From Sedimentitalea sp041224545 (lineage in GTDB: Bacteria > Pseudomonadota > Alphaproteobacteria > Rhodobacterales > Rhodobacteraceae): a stretch of DNA of 64,000 nt. Below are positions 26,306 through 35,967 of this stretch, piece after piece. A program made the position numbers and the translations under genes. Under the pieces are notes generated by a model. It was not told the origin of the DNA. It saw only the letters and a list, made by a program, of their open reading frames with translations, and searched no databases. The stretch lies in assembly GCF_041224545.1 (NCBI RefSeq), contig NZ_JBGFGP010000145.1, positions 1 through 64,000 of the forward strand. The letters run 5' to 3'. Position 1 is the stretch's first letter. The number at the start of each line of letters is the position of its first letter.

Positions 26306-29300
26306 TTAGGCGGCGCGATCTGCCGCCCTCGGAGAGCCCGCCCCCACGATCCGGGCGAGGATCGCGGCGGTCTCGACACCCTCCCCGTGCGGCACGAAAA
26401 CCCGGAGCTGGTAGGCGATGATCTCGGTAAAACAGCCCAGAGCTTTCAGCCCGTCGATCGCACCCCGGTCCGCTCCGTCGATCTCGAGACGGGCCGCGCC
26501 CGCTACCCGGCGGCGGGTGAGCGTGAGGCCCCGGCCCAGATCGACCGGCGTGGTGGAACCGAGCGCCGCCGTCAGCATCTCCTGCGGGGTCTTCGGTGTG
26601 CCCAGCATGAACCGGGCACGCAGCGCGGCCGCACCGTCTTCGCTGACGGTCCGGCCGATCATGCTGCCCTGCCCTTCCGGCGTGACCCGGTAGATGCGCT
26701 CGTTGCCCGAGGGGATGTCCTTCCAGATCGGCAGCAGCAGCCCGGTGAGGAGATAGAGCTTCGTCGTGATGGTTTTCGGCAGGCTGTCGGCCTCCGCATC
26801 CCAGAGACGCAGGAACTCGGGACGCGCGATGTCCTCCCAGGCCGAAGCCTGGTACTTCCCCTCCTCGACATAGGTCGATCCAGTCGGCCGCGTGACCTTG
26901 CGCATCAGCGTGACGGTCTCCTCGTCATAGATCTGCATGGGCCGCGACGAGATCAGCGCCACACGCCCCGAGGCGCTATTGACCATCGGCAGCTTGTCGT
27001 GGTTTCGGTTCATCGCGTCATCCCCCGCGAGGACATGGACGGGGTCCGTCACCTCGAGCCCGATGATCCGCGTCACCGCCCCGGAGCGCGGGCAGGTCCA
27101 GAGATCCTCCGCCGAGACCTGCTCGATCCTTTCTCCGCGCAGGGTCTCGACCCCAAGATCGAGCGTGCCTGCGGCCCGCGCCCGTTCGGTCTGATCGGCA
27201 ATCCGGGTCATGAACTCGGCGAAGAGCGCGTTCTGCATATGGATCGGCAGCGCCAGCACTCGGTTCAGGAAGCGCTGGATGGGCGGCAACTCTTCCAGCA
27301 GAACCCCGTCCTGATCAATCAGCCGAAGCGCGGTCCAGTCCGCGAACCGCTCGTAGCTCATCGCCCCGGCACGGCCGGCGGCCAGGTCGGCGTAATAGCC
27401 ACGGAGTGCGGCCCGCGCGATCGGGCTTTCGAGATTGTCCTCCTCGCGGAACATGCCCTGCGCGCCGGTCTCGCGCTGCCCCTTGGTGAGCGCCCCCAAT
27501 TGGTCGAGCCGCCGGGCGATCGTGGAGGTGAAGCGCTTCTCGCCATGGACATCCGAGGTGCAGACCCGGAAGAACGGTGCACTGACCTGAGCCGAGCGAT
27601 GTGTGCGGCCGAGCCCCTGGATCGCCGCATCGGCCCGCCAGCCGGGCTCCAGCAGGTAGTGCCGCCGCCGTTTCTGGTTCTTCGCTGATCTCGCCGCATG
27701 GTACGACCGGCCCGTGCCACCGGCGTCCGAGAAGATCAGGACGTCCTTCTCGCCTTCCATGAAGGCCCGGGTTTCCGAGGAATTGCTGCTGGCGGACCGC
27801 TTCTCGATGAAGAGCGCGCCGTCCCGGGATTTCAGCGGCCGGACCGAGCGCCCCGTCACCTCGGCCACCGCCTCGTCTCCGAGGGCCCAGAGGATCTGAT
27901 CAAGCGCCGAGGGGATGGGAGCCAGGGCCATCAACTCCATCATCACCGCATCGCGCAGGGCTTCGGCCTCGCGCGAAACGACCAGAGCGCCATCCGCGTC
28001 GCGAAGCGGCTCCGCCACGACATTCCCGTCGATCTCGACGAGTTTCTGGGCGTGGATCGGAAAAGCCTGTTCGAGGTAGCCCAGCACATAGTCGCGCGGG
28101 GTAAGCCCGCCTTGTGTCAACTCATCCTCGGGGTCCATCGCCTCCAGACGCCGCTTCAGCAGGCTCTCGCCGGTGGAAACCACCTGGATGACGCAGGCAT
28201 ATCCCTCCGCCAGATCCTCGCCGATCGCGCGGATGATGGTCGGTGCCTTCATGCCGAGGAGCAGGTGGTTGAAGAAGCGCTGCTTGGTGCTCTCGAACCG
28301 TGACTTCGCTGCAGACCGCGCCGCAGAGGCGTTCGTCTGACCGGAGGCATCGTTGACGCCGGTCGCGGTCAGCGCTGCCTCGAGATTGTGATGGATTGTC
28401 CGGAAGGCACCGGCATAGGCGTCGTAGATCGCGATCTGGGAGGGCGTCAGCGCATGTTCGAGCACGTCATACTCCACACCGTCGAAGCTGAGCGCCCGCG
28501 CCGTGTAGAAACCGAGCGTCTTAAGGTCGCGCGCCACCACCTCCATCGCCGCCACCCCGCCGGCCTCCATCGCGGAGACAAAGCTCTCGCGGCTCGGGAA
28601 AGGATATTCCGGCCCCTGGCCCCAGAGACCAAGGCGGGAGGCATAGGCCAGATTGTGCACGCTCGTGGCCCCGGTCGCCGAGACGTAGAAGACCCGTGCC
28701 CGGGGCACTGCCATCTGCAAGCGCAGCCCGGCGAGACCCTGCTGGGAGGGTTTGACGCCCCTGCCCGCCTCAGACCCGGCGGCGTTCTGCATGGCATGTG
28801 CCTCGTCGAAGGCCAGCACGCCGTCGAACCCCTCGCCCATCCAGTCGAGGATCTGGCCAAGGCGCGTCGTCCCACATTTGCCCGCCGAGCGCAGCGTCGC
28901 ATATGTGACGAAGAGGATGCCGTCGCCCATGGATATCGGCTGGTCGGGCTTCCATTTCGAGAGCGGCTGAATATCAGCGGGCGAGCCGCCGAGATCGGTC
29001 CAGTCGCGGATCGCGTCTTCGATGAGCGTGGCGGATTTGGAGATCCAGACCGCCTTGCGCCGTCCCGCGAGCCAGTTGACCAGGATGAGCCCGGCGCATT
29101 CCCGGCCCTTGCCGCACCCCGTCCCGTCGCCGAGGAAATAGCCGAGGCGATAGGCCCGTGCGTCCGGATCATCGTCGGCGCGGGCCATCCGGGTCTGGTC
29201 TTCGTCGATCGTGAACCTGCCCGGCAGATCGCGTTCATGCGCGTCGTTTGCCATGACGATGGTCTCGAGCTGGGCCTCGGAGAGCTGACCCTCCTCGATC

Positions 29301-30562
29301 AGGCGACCGGGTAGGCGCGGGCCGTCGGCGGCCTCTCTCGACGGCACCGGCGGGGCCACCGAGGCCATGGCGATACTCTCGACCAGCGGGGTGGGATGTT
29401 CCTGCGCGCCCGCGATCTCGATCCGCTGAGGACGGTAGCGGGCATAGATGTCGGACACGGGGGTGTTTTCGCGGGGAGTATCGAGGGCGGTGAAGGCCAG
29501 CGGGACGACTGCCTGGGCTTTGGGTTTGGAGTTAGGGGTTGCGACAAACCGTCGGCTGCGTACGGCAGGAGTAGTGCCCTGACGCGGTATGGCGCGGACC
29601 TGTGCACTCGACTGCATCGGAGCGTCAGATCGGGTCGTGGCGATATCATCGACGATGTGCTGCGCCGCCTCCAGATCGGCCGCAACCGCGCGGACGAACG
29701 CGACCTCCTCCTGCACCTTGTCGAAAACCATGAGCTGGGTCTCAACCGTGGTGCCAAGCTTGCGGTAGACATGGCCGGGGATCGTGAGAGCGAGACGCGG
29801 CTTCGCGATGGCCGAGGCCCGCGCCCAATGGACTGCATCCCGCTCCGGGGAAAATCCCGTCGGCATGATCGCCACGAGCCTGCCACCAGGGGCAAGCCGC
29901 TTGGCGGCACCGATCAGATGCTTTGCCGCGACATGCCTGTCGCGCGACCGGTCGACCGAAGAGGCGAAGGGCGGGTTCATCACGATGACGCCCGGAAGAT
30001 CAGGTGTGGCCAGGAGGTCGTCGATATGCTCCGCGTCATGATCCGTCACCTCGACCGCAAAGACCGCCTCGAGAAGGGCGCGGCGGAAGGGATCGATCTC
30101 GTTGAGCACCGGCTTGCCCCCCGCGCGCAGAGCATAACCGGCCAGCGCGCCGGTGCCGGCCGAAGGCTCAAAGAAGGTCTCACCAGACCGTATGGCCGCA
30201 GCGCGTGCGACCAGCGCGGCATAGGGCAACGGGGTGCTGAACTGCTGCAGGCGGACCTGCTGCTCAGAGCGCCGCGTTTCCGTCAGAAGCCGCGAGGCCA
30301 GCAGTCTGGCAGAGCTCAGCGCGTCTTGGCCAGTCCCCTGCACGACCTGCAGGACCGCAGCGGCCTGCATCGCGTCATAAGCCATGCGCCAGGACCAGGC
30401 GCCGGCGGCATCGCTGCCGCCGAAGGTCTCGCGCATGAACCGTGCCAGAGACGAGCTTCTGAGCGGTCCTTCGGCGAGCGCGCTGCCGATCAGAGGCAGG
30501 ACCTCCCTGAGCCGAGCATGTGATGGGATAATGGTATCGGTGTTCAGCCTACGATCGACCAT
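26306..30562 (-). CDS. strawberry-notch-type helicase fused to an N6-methyltransferase-like domain
   Basis: 1418 residues. The N-terminal domain has a methyltransferase fold: FFEPSAGTGALAGYALRAGG binds AdoMet and VIVMNPPFASS is the N6-adenine NPPF motif. A superfamily-2 helicase follows with GDGTGCGKGRECAGLIL (Walker A-like), AFDEAHAMQNA (DEAH box) and a strawberry-notch C-terminal part with FSDAGGTGRSYHAARSA and GLGRTHRSAQ (motif VI). Such proteins are hallmarks of large alphaproteobacterial plasmids; proposed roles are in protecting or remodelling plasmid DNA. The ATG at 30562 has GGAAGGACAG upstream. Confidence 0.88.
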   Translation of the reverse strand: MVDRRLNTDTIIPSHARLREVLPLIGSALAEGPLRSSSLARFMRETFGGSDAAGAWSWRMAYDAMQAAAVLQVVQGTGQDALSSARLLASRLLTETRRSEQQVRLQQFSTPLPYAALVARAAAIRSGETFFEPSAGTGALAGYALRAGGKPVLNEIDPFRRALLEAVFAVEVTDHDAEHIDDLLATPDLPGVIVMNPPFASSVDRSRDRHVAAKHLIGAAKRLAPGGRLVAIMPTGFSPERDAVHWARASAIAKPRLALTIPGHVYRKLGTTVETQLMVFDKVQEEVAFVRAVAADLEAAQHIVDDIATTRSDAPMQSSAQVRAIPRQGTTPAVRSRRFVATPNSKPKAQAVVPLAFTALDTPRENTPVSDIYARYRPQRIEIAGAQEHPTPLVESIAMASVAPPVPSREAADGPRLPGRLIEEGQLSEAQLETIVMANDAHERDLPGRFTIDEDQTRMARADDDPDARAYRLGYFLGDGTGCGKGRECAGLILVNWLAGRRKAVWISKSATLIEDAIRDWTDLGGSPADIQPLSKWKPDQPISMGDGILFVTYATLRSAGKCGTTRLGQILDWMGEGFDGVLAFDEAHAMQNAAGSEAGRGVKPSQQGLAGLRLQMAVPRARVFYVSATGATSVHNLAYASRLGLWGQGPEYPFPSRESFVSAMEAGGVAAMEVVARDLKTLGFYTARALSFDGVEYDVLEHALTPSQIAIYDAYAGAFRTIHHNLEAALTATGVNDASGQTNASAARSAAKSRFESTKQRFFNHLLLGMKAPTIIRAIGEDLAEGYACVIQVVSTGESLLKRRLEAMDPEDELTQGGLTPRDYVLGYLEQAFPIHAQKLVEIDGNVVAEPLRDADGALVVSREAEALRDAVMMELMALAPIPSALDQILWALGDEAVAEVTGRSVRPLKSRDGALFIEKRSASSNSSETRAFMEGEKDVLIFSDAGGTGRSYHAARSAKNQKRRRHYLLEPGWRADAAIQGLGRTHRSAQVSAPFFRVCTSDVHGEKRFTSTIARRLDQLGALTKGQRETGAQGMFREEDNLESPIARAALRGYYADLAAGRAGAMSYERFADWTALRLIDQDGVLLEELPPIQRFLNRVLALPIHMQNALFAEFMTRIADQTERARAAGTLDLGVETLRGERIEQVSAEDLWTCPRSGAVTRIIGLEVTDPVHVLAGDDAMNRNHDKLPMVNSASGRVALISSRPMQIYDEETVTLMRKVTRPTGSTYVEEGKYQASAWEDIARPEFLRLWDAEADSLPKTITTKLYLLTGLLLPIWKDIPSGNERIYRVTPEGQGSMIGRTVSEDGAAALRARFMLGTPKTPQEMLTAALGSTTPVDLGRGLTLTRRRVAGAARLEIDGADRGAIDGLKALGCFTEIIAYQLRVFVPHGEGVETAAILARIVGAGSPRAADRAA

Positions 30563-30671
30563 GGGGTCTGTCCTTCCAGTCAGGTTACGGGTCTGACAGG
30601 ACAAAAAGCCGCCTTTCCACTTTCAGAAGTGCAGAGGCGGCTCAATGTTGGACAGGTGACGCTGGCGATTG

Positions 30672-31328
30672 TCAGGAGGCCTTGCCAGCGAAGAACTCGG
30701 CTAGGACGGGGCTTGTGGCACCCTTCGCCGAGCTGAGACGTTCCGATCCGGCCAGAGAGGCCTTTGACAGACGCACGAGCCCGCCGGTTTCCTCGATGCG
30801 GTAGCACCGGCGTTTTTGCCCTCCGCGCCGGTAATGGGTGGCGGTCACGATCTGGCAGGTGCTGCCGTCGGTCAGCGTGACCGGCGCTGCAAGCCGTATC
30901 CGGTCCCCCTCGTCGTAGTCCGGGATTGCCGCCCAGTCCCGGCAGCGCTGGCGCCAGGCATGGGCATAGCTGTCGGGATCCTTCAACTCGGAGAGCAGGG
31001 CCAGAAGGCTGACGGGCGCGCGCGACTCCACCGGTCCGGAAGCCTCCTCCATGTCCTTGTAGCCCCAGCAGCCATCGTCGTAGCGCGTTAGGAAGACGGC
31101 CCCGAAGGTGATCGACCCGTCGGCGTCGGTCACGTAGGTCGCATCCTCGACCGGCGCGGCATCGAGTGTCGTTATCCTGGCCGCGGCATACCAGGTCGCA
31201 CCCACCTTGCAGGCCTTGAGCAGGACTGTCTTGCGGGTACCCGTCTCGAAACTACAGAGCCGGGCAATCTCCGCCTTCTCGTCCGCGTAGGTCCTCACGC
31301 GGCGGTCAGTGTAGAAGAGCCAGCCCAT
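30672..31328 (-). CDS. conserved plasmid protein (probably DUF6927)
   Basis: 218 residues beginning MGWLFYTDRRVRTYADEKAE, a start text I associate with the DUF6927 family, though I am not sure of the number. The middle (TFGAVFLTRYDDGCWGYKDM) is aromatic-rich and the end is basic. It abuts the next upstream gene by a one-base overlap, so they are co-transcribed. Function unknown. Confidence 0.65.
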   Translation of the reverse strand: MGWLFYTDRRVRTYADEKAEIARLCSFETGTRKTVLLKACKVGATWYAAARITTLDAAPVEDATYVTDADGSITFGAVFLTRYDDGCWGYKDMEEASGPVESRAPVSLLALLSELKDPDSYAHAWRQRCRDWAAIPDYDEGDRIRLAAPVTLTDGSTCQIVTATHYRRGGQKRRCYRIEETGGLVRLSKASLAGSERLSSAKGATSPVLAEFFAGKAS

Positions 31329-31921
31329 TATGCCACCCTCCGGTCGTCGACCTCGATCAGCGCGTCGAGCGGCACCCGGTAGGGCAGCATCTCGTCGAAA
31401 TCCTCGCAGTTGCCGCGGTTCTGCACAAGCGCCTGAGTATCGGTGGCGTCCATAAGGATGACCCGGAACGTGCCTCCGAGACCTGAGGGGACATCGTAGG
31501 TGCCGCCGATCAGGTAATCGGCCGCACGGTGCGCAAAGACCCGGATCGTGTGGCCGTCGGTCGCCAACCGAATGGTGTCGTGTCCGCGATCGATGAGCAT
31601 CTGCACATCGTCGAGCATGTCGGTGTAGAACTGGCCCGTCAGATCACGGAACGCCGCTTGCCGGGCCGCCATCCAATCGGTGTCCCGAAACGGGTTGATG
31701 CCTGCGGCGAAAGCATAGGAGGGGTCGGCGCGCTCCGTCGTGACGATCCGCGTGGTGGAGCCATCAATCCCGTTCGAGCGCAGATGGACACCATTGCCGA
31801 CGATCAAGATCAGAGCGGGGTTGCCGACCGGGCCATTCCAGTTCGGCAGGAAGGTGGAGCAGCCGCGCGCATGCGCGATCTGGGCCGCGACGTCCGCGGC
31901 GGAAAAGCTGAGAAGTGCCAT
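31328..31921 (-). CDS. conserved plasmid protein, unknown function
   Basis: 197 residues. The N-terminus SFSAADVAAQIAHARGCSTF is followed by a region rich in beta-strand (LILIVGNGVHLRSNGIDG) and a helical segment with YTDMLDDVQMLIDRGHDTI. The ATG at 31921 is used; AGGAAAT is upstream. No catalytic motif recognised. It sits between the ParB-like gene and the 218-residue gene, all in one direction. Confidence 0.65.
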   Translation of the reverse strand: MALLSFSAADVAAQIAHARGCSTFLPNWNGPVGNPALILIVGNGVHLRSNGIDGSTTRIVTTERADPSYAFAAGINPFRDTDWMAARQAAFRDLTGQFYTDMLDDVQMLIDRGHDTIRLATDGHTIRVFAHRAADYLIGGTYDVPSGLGGTFRVILMDATDTQALVQNRGNCEDFDEMLPYRVPLDALIEVDDRRVA

Positions 31922-31989
31922 GGGAATTTCCTGTGAGTTTGAGAGAGGTGCGATCCGCACCGGAAATGCGGTGCGGGTCGACTGCAGGG

Positions 31990-33963
31990 TCAGGCCGCCT
32001 CAGAGACCTCGGTTTCGCCTTCGGTCGGCTCGGCGCCAAGGGCTTCGAAAGGTTCGGTGCCCGAGGTTTGCATCATCGGCGGGCACCAGGCCGCGACCGC
32101 CGCCCGCTGCGCATCGGTGAGCGTGGCGAAGGGCTCGGCGAAGAGCTTGTCGCAGAAGGCGACGACTTCCTTCTTGGTCGAGGACGCCAGGGTCACCGCC
32201 TCCTGCGTGAGCCCCAGCTCCTCGCCGAGGATTTTGAGGAGCCACGCCTTCTTGAACCGGTTGAAAAGCGCCGCATTCGGTGTCCAGTGCGCCCGGATGT
32301 CCGGCATCACCTCGATCTCGAAGTCATGCATCAGGCTGTCGCGCTGCCGGTCCCGGGCCAAACAGGACTGCGTGGTTGCCGCCGTGGCGTAGGCCACGAG
32401 CCTGGCCTTCTCACGCGCATCGAGGGTTCGGAACTGGGCGAACTGATCGGCGGGGGATTTCGCATCATCCGCCCAGGAGAAATCGAGCGCGTCATGCGCG
32501 GCAGCCACCTGCTCGAGCGACGTGCCATCGATCTCGTCCATCTTGGCGTGGGTGCGGTACTCTTGGCGCGCATCGACCTTGATCGCCTGGGTGACGCCCA
32601 TGCCGTGGCCCAGCACATCGGTGACCAGTTTGAACAGCGTGAGATCCAGCGTGGCCTCCGGGTGCATCACCATGGCAGCGCCAAGCGCCATTGCCCGCTC
32701 GGTCTTCAGGTCCTCGGTCAGCGAGGCGGGATAGGTGATCTCGTCGCTGTCCGAAGTGCCCTCATCCGCCGACGTGCCGGGCGCCTTGCCGGACCTCTCC
32801 GGCTGATCTTCGGGACGCACCAGCCCGAGATGCAGGGAGATCTTGCCCTGCGACCAGGTGGCGATCACGCCGGAGCGCGCAAGATCCTCGGCGCTGTAGG
32901 CCTCCTGCAGATCCCGCGCCTCGGCCTCAAGCGCATCCACCCGTTCGTAGAGCGCATTGTAAGCCTCGTCCGCGAGTTCCTCGTTCTCCATCTCGCGCTC
33001 GAGCTTCTCCAGCTCGGCGGTGATCTCATCGACGCGTTTCTGGCCGCTTTCATCGGGCTCGACCGGCCCCGGATAGACCCTGCCGAATTCGGCCATGACG
33101 GCGTAATCGTACCGGATCACCGCTTCGGCCCAGACAAAGCCCAACTCCGCTCGCGCCTCTTCGGCCGCGGCGGTGAGTTTTTCGAGGAGAATGGTCTCGA
33201 CCAGCGCGGAATCCTCGAGCACGGAATGCTCGTCCAGGAGGTCCGCCGCGATGGCACCGCCACGCGCCTCGTAGTCCTTCCGCACGAAGGCCCCGATATC
33301 GTCACTGACCTGCACGCCGCGGGACTTCAGCGCGTTCCGGACCGTATAGGCCTGCAGGTAGTTGCCCTCCTTGGTAAGCGCCTCGAAAACCTCTTTCTGC
33401 ACTTCCTGGCTCGGGTGATCCGCGAAGGCTTTCATCACGTCGAGCGTGATCGCCTTTGCACGTGCCGCCGCGCGGATCTCCGGATGGATGAGCCCATAGC
33501 GCAGCCGGCCTTTGACTGCTGCGAGCGTAGTGCCGAAGGTCTTCGCGATGGTCTCTGGCGTTTGACCATCAACCTCCATCATCCGCGCGAAGGCCTCGAA
33601 CTCGTCGATGGCATTCATCGGCGCCTGGGTAATGTTCTCGGCGAGCGACAGCGCGGTGGTTACGTCGCAATCGTCCGGGACCAGGCGACAGTCGATCTTG
33701 GTGCGGCTGGTGACCCCCTTGGCCGCCTTGTCCGCGACCAGCTCCATGAGGGCCGCATGACGCCGACCGCCTGCGAGGACGCCGAACTTGCCATCGATTT
33801 GCTGAACGAGCAGCGGCTGGAGCAGGCCCAGCACCGCAATGCTGGCCTTCAGATGCGCGATGTTGTCGGAGGTGTAGGCCTCAGGGGACTGTGCCCGCAC
33901 ATTCGCGGGATGGGCGACGAGATCGCCGATGGCGACGGAAACGGGCTGGAGAGCTTGTGTCAT
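31990..33963 (-). CDS. large ParB/RepB/Spo0J-like nuclease-domain protein
   Basis: 657 residues. The N-terminal ParB domain (about 5-120) reads IGDLVAHPANVR, then LQPLLVQQIDGKFGVLAGGRRHAAL and SLAENITQAPMNAIDEFEAF, which includes the CTP-binding-type GGRRH and ENI..A motifs. A helix-turn-helix follows (ETIAKTFGTTLAAVKGRLRY). The remaining 400 residues are helical and acidic. It is about twice the length of partition ParB and lies 26 kb from the rep-par locus, so it is more likely an accessory DNA-handling protein than the centromere binder. Confidence 0.85.
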   Translation of the reverse strand: MTQALQPVSVAIGDLVAHPANVRAQSPEAYTSDNIAHLKASIAVLGLLQPLLVQQIDGKFGVLAGGRRHAALMELVADKAAKGVTSRTKIDCRLVPDDCDVTTALSLAENITQAPMNAIDEFEAFARMMEVDGQTPETIAKTFGTTLAAVKGRLRYGLIHPEIRAAARAKAITLDVMKAFADHPSQEVQKEVFEALTKEGNYLQAYTVRNALKSRGVQVSDDIGAFVRKDYEARGGAIAADLLDEHSVLEDSALVETILLEKLTAAAEEARAELGFVWAEAVIRYDYAVMAEFGRVYPGPVEPDESGQKRVDEITAELEKLEREMENEELADEAYNALYERVDALEAEARDLQEAYSAEDLARSGVIATWSQGKISLHLGLVRPEDQPERSGKAPGTSADEGTSDSDEITYPASLTEDLKTERAMALGAAMVMHPEATLDLTLFKLVTDVLGHGMGVTQAIKVDARQEYRTHAKMDEIDGTSLEQVAAAHDALDFSWADDAKSPADQFAQFRTLDAREKARLVAYATAATTQSCLARDRQRDSLMHDFEIEVMPDIRAHWTPNAALFNRFKKAWLLKILGEELGLTQEAVTLASSTKKEVVAFCDKLFAEPFATLTDAQRAAVAAWCPPMMQTSGTEPFEALGAEPTEGETEVSEAA

Positions 33964-34112
33964 GAGATGTCCTTCTTTGGGTTCTGCGGCACCCGGACAT
34001 CCCGGGCGGCCTGACCGATCCCCGGATCCGGGAATCAAAAGGACAAAAGGCCCACTTTCCCTTTTGAAGGGTCAGCGGGCCTATCGATGTCGGTGAAGGC
34101 GGTGCGGCGCCC

Positions 34113-34231
34113 CTACCAGTCGTGCGCCATCATGATGGTCAGAACACGCGTGGTGGTCTCGGGGTTGTCCGGATCCTCGGCGCCATAGCGGAAGTCGGAG
34201 TCCGCTTCGTAGAAGTTTCCATGCAGGAGAT
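34113..34231 (-). pseudogene. DUF3768 gene, 3' part, split by IS110-family insertion
   Basis: The C-terminal text GNFYEADSDFRYGAEDPDNP then ETTTRVLTIMMAHDW is the diagnostic end of DUF3768. The 5' part is at 35672-35967. The original junction can be read as LDLH-GNFYEAD because CTGCATGGAAAC occurs at the 3' break and CTGCATG at the 5' break. Confidence 0.75.
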
Positions 34232-34269
34232 CGCGCTGACCGGATAGGTTTGGCGCAAAATCAAAGGGA

Positions 34270-35424
34270 GTGGAGATTTCCAAGATGACGACGCCAACTT
34301 TTGCGGCGACCTGCTTTGTCGCCATTGATCTGAGCAAATCGAAATGGCTCGTGGCGCTTGATGCGCCGCACTTGGCCAAGATCAAATCTGTGCGCCTGGA
34401 CGGGTTTGACACGCCGGGACTGATCGATCTGGTTCGAAAGACCGTCGCGGAGGCGACGGAGCATTGCGGAGCGGATCAACGACCTATCGTTTGCTTTGAA
34501 ACTGGATACGACGGCTTCTGGCTTCAGAGACTGTTGTCCAACGAGGGGATCGAGACCTTGGTCGTGGATCCCACAAGCTTTCTCGTGAACCGAAAAGCAC
34601 GCCGAGTCAAAACGGACCGCGTCGATGCCGAAGGCATGGTCGTTCTGCTCAAGAACTACTGTTCCGGTGATCGAAAGGCGTTCCGCACGGTGCGTGTCCC
34701 GACAGTTGCCGAAGAAGATGCCAAGCGCTTCCACAGAGAACGCAAAAGGCTGATGAGCGAACGCACTGGCCACATCAATCGCATTCATGCCCTGCTCGCC
34801 CTTCAAGGCGTTCGGCACATCAATCCGACGATGGTGACTTGGCGTAAGAAACTGGCAGGCCTCGAGACTGCTGACGGCCGTCCTTTCCCACGTCAGCTGA
34901 TGCGCGAGATCGTCCGTTCCTTCGAACGCTTGGAACTGACGAACCGCATGATCAAGGCTCTGGCCGGCGAACGCGACGAAGCCCTTGCGACTGGATCGGA
35001 GCATTTCCCTGAACACGAAAAGGCCGCGCTGCTCGAAGGACTTCGCGGTGTCGGACGGCACAGCGCGATGCTTTTGTCCGCGGAGGTGTTTGGGCGAGAG
35101 TTCAAGAACAGGCGGCACCTGTCGTCTTATCTCGGCCTGACGCCCAGCCCCTATTCCAGCGGCGACGTGGAACGAAGCCAGGGCATCAGCAAGGCCGGAA
35201 ACCGACCGGCCCGAACTCTCGGGATCGAGCTGGCGTGGTGCTGGCTGCGATATCAGCCGCAGAGTGCACTCGCGCGATGGTTCCGAAAATACACCGCTGA
35301 ACGCCCAGGAGTGAGAAAGAAAGTCGCCATCGTCGCTCTCGCCCGCAAGCTGATCGTGGCCTTGTGGCGATACGTGGAAACGGGACTTGTCCCGTCTGGC
35401 GCGGTTCTGAAGGCGGAGGTGTAA
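34270..35424 (+). CDS. IS110-family DEDD transposase
   Basis: 384 residues. The N-terminal RuvC-like DEDD domain shows ATCFVAIDLSKSKWLVAL (first Asp), CFETGYDGFWLQRLL (Glu) and KTDRVDAEGM (Asp pair). The C-terminal transposase_20 domain contains the serine loop region LLEGLRGVGRHSAMLLSAEV and YLGLTPSPYSSG...SQGISKAGNR. A start at the second ATG (34285, MTTPTF) is equally possible. The enzyme recombines DNA guided by an element-encoded RNA in characterised members. Confidence 0.92.
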   Translation: MEISKMTTPTFAATCFVAIDLSKSKWLVALDAPHLAKIKSVRLDGFDTPGLIDLVRKTVAEATEHCGADQRPIVCFETGYDGFWLQRLLSNEGIETLVVDPTSFLVNRKARRVKTDRVDAEGMVVLLKNYCSGDRKAFRTVRVPTVAEEDAKRFHRERKRLMSERTGHINRIHALLALQGVRHINPTMVTWRKKLAGLETADGRPFPRQLMREIVRSFERLELTNRMIKALAGERDEALATGSEHFPEHEKAALLEGLRGVGRHSAMLLSAEVFGREFKNRRHLSSYLGLTPSPYSSGDVERSQGISKAGNRPARTLGIELAWCWLRYQPQSALARWFRKYTAERPGVRKKVAIVALARKLIVALWRYVETGLVPSGAVLKAEV

Positions 35425-35671
35425 AACGGGACACTGAAACTTCAGAACAACGCGCAACGCCGGATGGTTGAGTGACCGAGAAGATTGATGGTCTTCACAA
35501 ACCCTGTAGAAGTTTGGTCCCAACCAAGGCGGCTCCATTCCGGGAACGTGAACGGAAATTTGGTTCGGGCTGCACGCCCACCGTATGCAAGTCGATGCCA
35601 CTGGAGTGAGCATATTCGAGGAGCCAAACCAGCGTTGAACAGAAAGAAAAGGCCTTGAAAATGTAGTTTCC
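35425..35671 (+). ncRNA. candidate bridge/seek RNA region of the IS110-family element
   Basis: A 247-base non-coding 3' segment with no supported frame. In the IS1111 branch of this family the guide RNA is encoded downstream of the transposase, whereas in the IS110 branch it lies upstream. Here only about 40 bases lie upstream, so the downstream segment is the place for it. Structure was not folded. Confidence 0.35.
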
Positions 35672-35967
35672 TCATGCAGATCGAGTTTCCAGAACACGGT
35701 CTCCCCTCGGATCGTGACCGCCCCGAAATCGTGCCAGCCCTCGGGATCGTTCTCAGGCTCGAAAGTCTCAAACTCCCCGGTGGCTTTCACAGCCTCGGCC
35801 ACGAAGCCCTCGCCGGCCTCCATCAATGATCGGGTCACATGCATCCGGCCCTCAATGGGCCGATCCGGTGGCACCCCGAGGCAGGCAAGCCTGCGGAAGG
35901 CGTCGTTCTGCGCGGCGATGGCGACCGCGTCGGGCGATTTGAACGCGAGGGGTTTAGGATGTCTCAT
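35672..35967 (-). pseudogene. DUF3768 gene, 5' part
   Basis: 98 codons: IAAQNDAFRRLACLGVPPDR, then MHVTRSLMEAG and EGWHDFGAVTIRGETVFWKL, all characteristic of DUF3768. The ATG at 35967 has GGAAAGGACAG upstream. The minus-strand frame remains open through the whole inserted element, so a long chimeric product is possible in principle but would be meaningless beyond residue 98. Confidence 0.75.

Larger units (their letters stand above)
34232..35671 (+). mobile_element. IS110-family insertion sequence (about 1.44 kb)
   Basis: Boundaries are inferred from the interrupted DUF3768 reading frame, to within a few bases. One transposase gene; about 40 bases precede it and about 245 non-coding bases follow. 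No terminal inverted repeats of normal IS type were seen and no regular target duplication, as expected for the family. Confidence 0.75.

Noticed and set aside
31915..34014. 699-codon plus-strand frame
   Set aside because: Antisense to the ParB-like gene with shadow composition and no recognisable domain.
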